Shown: piece by piece, positions 6,915-12,306 of the stretch
Numbering within the stretch: the first letter of the stretch is position 1
Layout: each line of letters opens with the position of its first letter
Assembly (NCBI GenBank): GCA_013151655.1
Contig: JAADHX010000104.1
Location: 1-16,032, forward strand
DNA from: Actinomycetota bacterium
GTDB taxonomy: Bacteria > Actinomycetota > Acidimicrobiia > Acidimicrobiales > Poriferisodalaceae
Length of the DNA stretch: 16,032 nucleotides
Reading direction: 5' to 3'
Position numbers and translations under genes: made by a program
The notes under the pieces: model-generated
The model's input: only the letters and a program-made list of their open reading frames with translations
What the model was told of the DNA's origin: nothing
Databases searched by the model: none

Positions 6915-7739
6915 ATGATGTTATTCTCGGCCATGCTCGCTGATAGCTCTGCTTCTGACCTGAAAGGCACTCGGTTCCGGCTGGTCGAACTAGCCGAGAC
7001 GGGGTCCACAAACGCTGATCTTGTCGGCCTGGCCAGGGCTGGCGAGCGCACCTTTCTCGCGGTACGAACCGGGTTTCAAAGTGCTGGCCGGGGGCGACGC
7101 GATCGCAGCTGGGATGCTCCCCCTGGGTCTGGGCTGATGATGTCGGTGCTATTCCCCGCAGGCCAGCAGGACGAAGTTGCAAGTCATGCCCAGCAGATGG
7201 CGTCGTGTCTCGGGTTTGCAGCGCTGCGTGCTTGTGTCACCTCTGGCGCCGACGTTGCGTTGAAGTGGCCAAACGATATTGTTGGGCCTGTTCTCAGCGA
7301 CGGCACCTTGCCAAAGCTTGCGGGAGTGCTCGGCGAAACTGTGACCCGCGGCACCAAGGTCCTCGGTGTCGTGGTAGGAGTTGGGCTCAACTTGCGGCCC
7401 GTCCCCGAGCGAGCGGCCGCGCTCGGTCGGTCGGTCGTTGCGCTCGATGAGATCACCGACCAGCGAGTAAGCCCCACCGAAATGGCCAAGGCGACGCTGC
7501 GTGAACTCGAATTGATTCTCACTCGTCTCGCACAGGCGGACGGTGCCGAATGGCTGCGGGGCGAACTCTTCGGGGTATCGGCTGTCATCGGCCGTGACAT
7601 CGAGGTCGTTACCGATGGCGAGAGCATCGGGGGTTTGGCGATCGATATCGATGCTGATGGTCGTCTAGTTGTCGAAACCGCCGCCGGGAGGCACACGATC
7701 TCTGTTGGAGACGTGGTCTCAGCCCGTGTACGCAACTGA
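6915..7739 (+). CDS. birA: Biotin-[acetyl-CoA-carboxylase] ligase (BirA, group I, no DNA-binding domain)
   Basis: BirA activates biotin with ATP to biotinyl-AMP and attaches it to the carrier lysine of carboxylases. With the ATG at 6915 the protein has 274 residues. It shows T-G-S-T-N-A-D (29-35), the biotin/ATP loop G-R-G-R-R-D-R-S-W (58-66), K-W-P-N-D (117-121), K-L-A-G-V-L-G-E (134-141) and G-V-G-L-N (155-159), then a small C-terminal SH3-like domain. There is no N-terminal helix-turn-helix, so it is an enzyme only, as usual in actinobacteria. The start is uncertain between ATGs at 6837, 6915, 6918 and 6933; the Shine-Dalgarno supports 6915 or 6918. The gene diverges from the biotin carboxylase/BCCP gene, its likely substrate, and precedes rmlC by 27 bp on the same strand, so it may share a transcript with rmlCBD. 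Confidence 0.92.
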   Translation: MMLFSAMLADSSASDLKGTRFRLVELAETGSTNADLVGLARAGERTFLAVRTGFQSAGRGRRDRSWDAPPGSGLMMSVLFPAGQQDEVASHAQQMASCLGFAALRACVTSGADVALKWPNDIVGPVLSDGTLPKLAGVLGETVTRGTKVLGVVVGVGLNLRPVPERAAALGRSVVALDEITDQRVSPTEMAKATLRELELILTRLAQADGAEWLRGELFGVSAVIGRDIEVVTDGESIGGLAIDIDADGRLVVETAAGRHTISVGDVVSARVRN

Positions 7740-7766
7740 TAGTTGGCGTGGTCGACAAACCTTCAC

Positions 7767-8321
7767 ATGGCTCATGTGTCGGCCTCGGACCTGATCGACG
7801 GCGTTTACATCATCAAACCTACGGTTCATTGTGACGACCGCGGGTTGTTCGTAGAGACGTTTCGACGTAACTGGATACCGGGCGGCGGTCGCGAGATGAT
7901 CCAGTCCAACCGGGCCGATCGTACGGCCGGATCGTTAGTTGGGCTGCACTACCACCTGCATCAAAGCGATTATTGGTACGTGCCGTTCGGAACCGCTCGC
8001 GTTGTCCTGCACGACCTTCGCCGTGGGTCTGAGACCGATGGAATAACCCAAGAATTCGACCTAGGTGGCGATGATCACGGTGGCCTCTACATCCCACCCG
8101 GGGTGGCTCATGGCTTCGCGGCCCTGACGGACCTAACCATCACTTACCTCGTCGACGGCTACTACAACCCTGCCGACGAATGCGGGGTTGCTTGGGACGA
8201 CCCACAGATCAACGCCGACTGGAGCGTCGCCGATCCGATGATGTCCGACCGCGACCGAGCCAACCCCAAACGCGACGAGATCGAGCCGATGTGGCAACCG
8301 CACGCGGGGCTTCGCGTATGA
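7767..8321 (+). CDS. rmlC: dTDP-4-dehydrorhamnose 3,5-epimerase-like cupin protein (RmlC, divergent)
   Basis: RmlC epimerises dTDP-4-keto-6-deoxyglucose at C3 and C5 to the L-lyxo form. The 184-residue product matches the family overall: an early D-D-R-G-L-F-V-E-T-F segment (23-32), the G-L-H-Y motif with the catalytic His61 (59-62), I-P-P-G-V-A-H-G-F (109-117), and a late Y-Y-N-P followed by W-D-D-P (143-146) holding the catalytic Asp. Two usual active-site positions differ. The Arg before G-L-H-Y is Val58, and the usual Lys after it falls in an S-D-Y-W-Y-V segment. It may be a subfamily with altered phosphate contacts. I chose ATG 7767; a TTG at 7743 would add 8 residues, and neither has a good Shine-Dalgarno. 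Its stop overlaps the rmlB start (ATGA), which ties it to the rhamnose pathway. Confidence 0.86.
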   Translation: MAHVSASDLIDGVYIIKPTVHCDDRGLFVETFRRNWIPGGGREMIQSNRADRTAGSLVGLHYHLHQSDYWYVPFGTARVVLHDLRRGSETDGITQEFDLGGDDHGGLYIPPGVAHGFAALTDLTITYLVDGYYNPADECGVAWDDPQINADWSVADPMMSDRDRANPKRDEIEPMWQPHAGLRV

Positions 8322-9289
8322 CAAAAGTTCTTGTTACTGGAGCGGCTGGGTTCATTGGGTCAAACTACGTACGCCATGTCTTAGCCACCTCCGACGTCCA
8401 TGTGACGATTCTCGACTCGCTCACGTACGCGGGCGGCACCGACACCATCGCTGACATCCTTGCTCCTGAGGGCACGGACATCAGCAGGGTCCACTTCATC
8501 AAGGGCGACATTTGCGACCGCGATCTTGTCGAAGAAGTCATGCCCGGTCATCAGCGGGTCGTGAACTTCGCAGCCGAATCGCACGTCGACCGCTCGATTG
8601 TCGATCCAGACGCCTTCATCAAGACAAACTGCCTCGGCACCAACGTCTTGTGTGACGTCGCAACCAAGTCCGACGTCGAGCGTTTCGTCCACGTCTCGAC
8701 CGATGAGGTTTATGGCTCTCGTATTGATGGTTCGTTCGTCGAGACCGACCTGCTCGAACCAAGCTCGCCATACAGCGCATCGAAGGCGGGCTCCGATCTG
8801 ATCGCGCTCGGCTACCACAACACCTTCGGGCTCAACGTGTCGGTTACCAGAGCTTCGAATAACTACGGGCCGTTTCAGTATCCCGAAAAACTCATTCCGC
8901 TATTTGTCACGAACCTGATGCGGGGCCGCTCGGTGCCGCTCTACGGAGACGGGTCCAACATCAGAGACTGGCTCTACGTGTCTGACCATTGCGCTGCTGT
9001 TGAAGCGGTCGTTCAGCGTGGTGAGGCAGGCGAGATCTACAACATCGGTGGCTCGGCCGAACTAACGAATCGCGAGTTGACGTGGCGCCTGCTCGAGTTA
9101 TGCGACGCCGACGAGTCGCTTGTCGAGCATGTACCCGACAGGCTTGGACACGATCAGCGTTACTCGATCAGCCTCGACAAGATCGCCTCGCTCGGTTGGG
9201 AGCCTCAGGTTTCAGTCGATGAAGGCCTCGCGCTGACTGTTGTTTGGTATCGCGACAACGTCGACTGGTGGCAGACTCGTAGGCCATGA
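8318..9289 (+). CDS. rmlB: dTDP-glucose 4,6-dehydratase (RmlB/RfbB)
   Basis: RmlB converts dTDP-glucose to dTDP-4-keto-6-deoxyglucose with bound NAD+. The 323-residue extended short-chain dehydrogenase shows T-G-A-A-G-F-I-G (7-14) for NAD binding, the S-T-D-E-V-Y-G motif (127-133) with the Asp-Glu pair specific to dehydratases, and the catalytic Tyr152-x3-Lys156. N-N-Y-G-P-F-Q-Y-P-E-K-L-I-P (181-194) and R-D-W-L-Y-V-x-D-H (216-224) are typical substrate and C-domain motifs. The ATG at 8318 overlaps the rmlC stop by 4 bases and gives a normal N-terminus; the open frame extends further up but that part lies inside rmlC and has no family resemblance. The stop overlaps the rmlD start by 4 bases, so the three genes are almost certainly translated in a coupled operon. 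Confidence 0.96.
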   Translation: MTKVLVTGAAGFIGSNYVRHVLATSDVHVTILDSLTYAGGTDTIADILAPEGTDISRVHFIKGDICDRDLVEEVMPGHQRVVNFAAESHVDRSIVDPDAFIKTNCLGTNVLCDVATKSDVERFVHVSTDEVYGSRIDGSFVETDLLEPSSPYSASKAGSDLIALGYHNTFGLNVSVTRASNNYGPFQYPEKLIPLFVTNLMRGRSVPLYGDGSNIRDWLYVSDHCAAVEAVVQRGEAGEIYNIGGSAELTNRELTWRLLELCDADESLVEHVPDRLGHDQRYSISLDKIASLGWEPQVSVDEGLALTVVWYRDNVDWWQTRRP

Positions 9290-10134
9290 AGAAGCTGCTC
9301 ATCACCGGAGCCAACGGCCAACTTGGTCGTGATTTGGCGATCCGAGCTCCAGAAGCAGTGCTCATTTCGCGTCAAGATCTCGACATCACCGACCGCGACG
9401 CCGTCCTGGCGTGCCTCTACACCCATAAGCCCGAGGTCGTAATCCACACTGCGGCCATGACGGCGGTCGACTCGTGCGAAAGCGAACCCGATCGAGCGTT
9501 CACGACGAACGGATTGGCAACTCGGTGGATGGTCGAAGCTGCCGACGTCGTAGGTGCTCGGTTGATAACAATCTCGACCGACTACGTTTTCTCCGGCGAA
9601 CCCGAGGGCCCTGACCACCCATGGCACGAGTGGGATGCCCCGGATCCAAGGTCGATCTACGGGGCTTCAAAGTTGGCTGGTGAGTCCGAACTCCGACCGA
9701 ACGACACCATCGTCAGGACCGCTTGGCTAGCCGGTATCCACGGCCCGAACATAGTCAAGACAGTGCTTTCGATGGGTCTGTCGGGAGCCGAAATGAAGTT
9801 CGTCGACGACCAGATCGGCTCACCGACCTTCACCTCAGACCTGGCCGACACCCTCTTGTGGATCGCTGATGAGGGGATAACTGGCATCGTGCACGCAACC
9901 AACGAGGGCTACACCTCATGGTTCGGCTACGTGCAGGCGATCCTGTACGCAGCTGGGATTGATCCGGCGCTCGTATCGAGGATCTCGACCCACGACCTCA
10001 ACCCACCGCGCCTTGCACGGCGTCCCAGATACTCGGTTATGGACAACACCGTGCTTCGCAGCATGGATCATCAGCTCCCGCACTACCTCGAAACTCTTGA
10101 ACATTCGATTGGCGAAATAGTCGCATCTATCTAG
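9286..10134 (+). CDS. rmlD: dTDP-4-dehydrorhamnose reductase (RmlD/RfbD)
   Basis: RmlD makes dTDP-L-rhamnose by NAD(P)H-dependent reduction, the last step of the pathway. The 282-residue protein carries T-G-A-N-G-Q-L-G (7-14), S-T-D-Y-V-F (97-102), the catalytic Tyr125-x3-Lys129 in Y-G-A-S-K-L-A-G-E, V-D-D-Q-I-G-S-P-T (173-181) and, near the C-terminus, R-R-P-R-Y-S-V-M-D-N (245-254), which are all standard. The ATG shares its first four bases with the rmlB stop (ATGA). The 77-bp gap after the stop contains a strong hairpin and then wzm begins, so expression of the exporter may be partly separate from rmlCBD. Confidence 0.95.
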   Translation: MKKLLITGANGQLGRDLAIRAPEAVLISRQDLDITDRDAVLACLYTHKPEVVIHTAAMTAVDSCESEPDRAFTTNGLATRWMVEAADVVGARLITISTDYVFSGEPEGPDHPWHEWDAPDPRSIYGASKLAGESELRPNDTIVRTAWLAGIHGPNIVKTVLSMGLSGAEMKFVDDQIGSPTFTSDLADTLLWIADEGITGIVHATNEGYTSWFGYVQAILYAAGIDPALVSRISTHDLNPPRLARRPRYSVMDNTVLRSMDHQLPHYLETLEHSIGEIVASI

Positions 10135-10150
10135 ACGAAGAGTCGCGGCC

Positions 10151-10168
10151 ACCGACCCCTGGGTCGGT
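10151..10168 (+). terminator. Strong hairpin between rmlD and wzm (terminator or attenuator candidate)
   Basis: ACCGACCC (10151-10158) pairs perfectly with GGGTCGGT (10161-10168). Strictly the loop is 2 bases, so 7 bp with a 4-base loop is more realistic. It begins 16 bases after the rmlD stop. The following bases (ATTCTCGCTTTC) are only moderately T-rich. It may be a partial terminator or an RNA-stabilising hairpin that lowers wzm/wzt output relative to rmlCBD. Confidence 0.45.
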
Positions 10169-10211
10169 ATTCTCGCTTTCGGTACACAACACGAACCGCA
10201 CTGGACGCTGT

Positions 10212-11015
10212 ATGTCGCAAATCGAGACCATCTGGGCCCATCGTCCTTTGGTCGTAAACTTTGCCCAACGGGAGTTGAAGGCTCGATATCGGCGCAGCCT
10301 GCTCGGATGGCTGTGGTCGCTGATAAACCCACTGACGACGATCATGATCTACTCGCTGGTGTTCAGCGTGTTCTTGCGAGCCCAGGCTCCGCCAGCTGGC
10401 GATGGAAGCAACGTTTTCGCTCTCTACCTGTTTAGCGGGCTCGTCGTCTGGGCCCTCTTCGCGGCGATGGTCAACGGTCCAATGGATTGGCTTCAGAATG
10501 TTGCCGACCTGCTGCGCAAAATCCAGTTCCCTGCCGACGCGGCCATCTTTGGCGGTGCAGCCTCTGCGGTTGTGCAGTCGTTGATCGAGGCCGGGATTCT
10601 GTTAGCCATCATGATCGGAATAGGCAACGTGTCGTGGGCCATGCTGACGTTGCCGTACGTGATGTTGTGCGCAATGCTCGTTGGGCTTGGCATCGGGTTC
10701 TTTGTGAGTATCGCCAACGCGTATTTTCGCGATGTGCGTTACCTCGTTGGGGTTGTACTGAACATCGTGTTTTTCCTGGTGCCGATCGTCTATCCACCCA
10801 GCATCATTCCCGAGGAGCACTGGGGGCTACCCCTGCTCGATCTGATGGAGCTCAATCCGATGTTCCACTTCATTGAGGCCAGCCGCGATGCGGTCTACTT
10901 CGGTGACGTTTCGTGGGGCCGGTTGGCGTTCATAGGAGCAGTATCGGTGACGGTCTTCCTGGCTGGCTGGACGTTCTTTGTCCGCAAATCCGTCGATATC
11001 GCCGAGGAGCTCTGA
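10212..11015 (+). CDS. wzm: Polysaccharide ABC exporter permease (Wzm / ABC-2 type)
   Basis: This is the membrane half of an ABC transporter that moves lipid-linked polysaccharide across the cytoplasmic membrane. The 267-residue protein begins with an amphipathic region containing F-A-Q-R-E-L-K-A-R-Y-R-R-S-L-L-G (18-33), the characteristic N-terminal motif of Wzm/TagG-type permeases. About six hydrophobic helices follow. The loop with I-N-P (39-41), the late P-I-V-Y-P-P segment and L-N-P-M-F-H-F-I-E-A-S-R-D (about 214-226) are also typical. ATG 10212 has a weak GGA 6 bases upstream. The stop is one base from the wzt start, so the subunits are made from one coupled message. Neighbouring rml and glycosyltransferase genes point to a rhamnose-containing glycan as cargo, but the exact cargo is not visible. 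Confidence 0.93.
   Translation: MSQIETIWAHRPLVVNFAQRELKARYRRSLLGWLWSLINPLTTIMIYSLVFSVFLRAQAPPAGDGSNVFALYLFSGLVVWALFAAMVNGPMDWLQNVADLLRKIQFPADAAIFGGAASAVVQSLIEAGILLAIMIGIGNVSWAMLTLPYVMLCAMLVGLGIGFFVSIANAYFRDVRYLVGVVLNIVFFLVPIVYPPSIIPEEHWGLPLLDLMELNPMFHFIEASRDAVYFGDVSWGRLAFIGAVSVTVFLAGWTFFVRKSVDIAEEL
11004..11009 (+). promoter_or_regulatory. Ribosome binding site for wzt
   Basis: GAGGAG lies 7 bases before the ATG at 11017, inside the last codons of wzm. It is the best Shine-Dalgarno seen in the window and fixes the wzt start, although the open frame extends further upstream into wzm. Confidence 0.75.
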
Positions 11016-11016
11016 G

Positions 11017-12282
11017 ATGACCGACTCGCCGGTAAACGCCCCGGCTATCCGCGTGGAGAACGTAACGAAACGATTCCTGCTCCAGGAGGATCGTGCTACC
11101 TCTATCAAGGAGTTGTTCACATCGCGCCGCCGCCGAAACTCTGAGCGCGGATTCAAAGCGGTCAATGGGGTTTCGTTGGATATTCCGGCGGGATCGACGT
11201 TCGGACTCATTGGCCACAACGGGTCAGGCAAGTCGACGCTTCTGCGGCTCATGGCCGGGATACACCAGCCATCTTCTGGATCAGTAACCACATCGGGTCG
11301 AATTTCGGCGTTGCTCGAACTTGGGTCGGGGTTTCACCCCGAACTGACCGGGCGCGAGAACGTCTACCTCAACGGAGCGATGCTTGGGATACCCAAGAAA
11401 GAAATGGCGGCCAACATCGAAGCGATCGTCGACTTCTCGGGGCTTCACGAGTTCATCGACCAGCCGGTCAAGGTGTACTCGAGCGGCATGTTTGTTCGCC
11501 TCGGGTTCGCGGTTTCGGTGCATGTAAACCCAGAAATCCTGCTGGTCGACGAAGTGATGGCGGTTGGCGACGAAGCATTCCAACGCCAGTGTCTGGAGCA
11601 CATGTACAAGCTCAGACGCGAAGGTGTGACGATTGTGTTCGTTTCGCACTCGCTCGGGCTCGTAGAGAGCATGTGTGAAACAGTTGCCTGGCTCGACCAC
11701 GGCGAACTCATGGAGATCGGACGGGCCTCTGAGGTGTGCCAGGCCTACCTAGCGAAGGTCAACGCGAGCGAGGCCGACCGGCGCTCCGCTGAAGTAGTCG
11801 AACGAGATGCTGCGCGAGAGCTGGAGCTCGACCATCAGGGTTCTGGAGAGATTCGCGTCGTCCACATCGATGCCTTGCACCGTGAAGATTGGACGCGGCT
11901 TCCGCAGGCGACCACCGGAGAAGGCCTCATCTTTCGGGTCTGGTTGGACGCAGTCGAGCCGATAATCGAGCCTGTCATCTCATTCGACATCTTCCACGAG
12001 AACGGCATACACGTGGGTGGAGCGACAACAAGGGGTCACATCGATTTGGGAACGGTGGCCAGGGGCCAGAGCTATATTGACTTTCAAGTGCCTTCACTCG
12101 GGATCAACCCTGGCAGTTATCTAATTGCCACCGAAATCCTCGACCGCGAAGGCCTGCACACCTTCGACAAGCTCGGCCGAATCATTCCGTTCTCGGTCGT
12201 GGGCCCCGGAACTAACTACCGGGGGCTAGCGCGGCTCTCAGGCGAGTTTGGACCAATCGTGGAGCACGACTACGGAGTTTGA
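11017..12282 (+). CDS. wzt: Polysaccharide ABC exporter ATPase with C-terminal carbohydrate-binding domain (Wzt)
   Basis: Wzt powers export of lipid-linked polysaccharide by the Wzm/Wzt transporter. The 421-residue protein has an N-terminal ABC domain: Walker A G-H-N-G-S-G-K-S-T (66-74), the Wzt-type E-L-G-S-G-F-H-P-E-L (101-110), signature Y-S-S-G-M (154-158), Walker B I-L-L-V-D-E (174-179) and the switch His211. A charged linker of about 245-275 leads to a second domain (about 276-405) whose alternating hydrophobic strands, S-F-D-I-F (322-326) and N-P-G-S-Y (364-368) match the Wzt C-terminal beta-sandwich. In E. coli O9a that domain recognises the modified non-reducing end of the glycan. 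The start at 11017 rests on the GAGGAG site. The gene ends 24 bases from the convergent glycosyltransferase. Confidence 0.93.
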   Translation: MTDSPVNAPAIRVENVTKRFLLQEDRATSIKELFTSRRRRNSERGFKAVNGVSLDIPAGSTFGLIGHNGSGKSTLLRLMAGIHQPSSGSVTTSGRISALLELGSGFHPELTGRENVYLNGAMLGIPKKEMAANIEAIVDFSGLHEFIDQPVKVYSSGMFVRLGFAVSVHVNPEILLVDEVMAVGDEAFQRQCLEHMYKLRREGVTIVFVSHSLGLVESMCETVAWLDHGELMEIGRASEVCQAYLAKVNASEADRRSAEVVERDAARELELDHQGSGEIRVVHIDALHREDWTRLPQATTGEGLIFRVWLDAVEPIIEPVISFDIFHENGIHVGGATTRGHIDLGTVARGQSYIDFQVPSLGINPGSYLIATEILDREGLHTFDKLGRIIPFSVVGPGTNYRGLARLSGEFGPIVEHDYGV

Positions 12283-12306
12283 GGTCGCACCGTTCCAACA
12301 CTGCGA

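Noticed and set aside
8180..8317. Upstream extension of the rmlB frame into rmlC
   Set aside because: The added residues are Arg-rich without family similarity, and the ATGA overlap at 8318 gives the canonical N-terminus.
12285..12306. TCGCA/TGCGA inverted repeat between the convergent wzt and glycosyltransferase stops, considered as a terminator
   Set aside because: Only 5 bp with a 12-base loop and no T tract; expected by chance at this GC.
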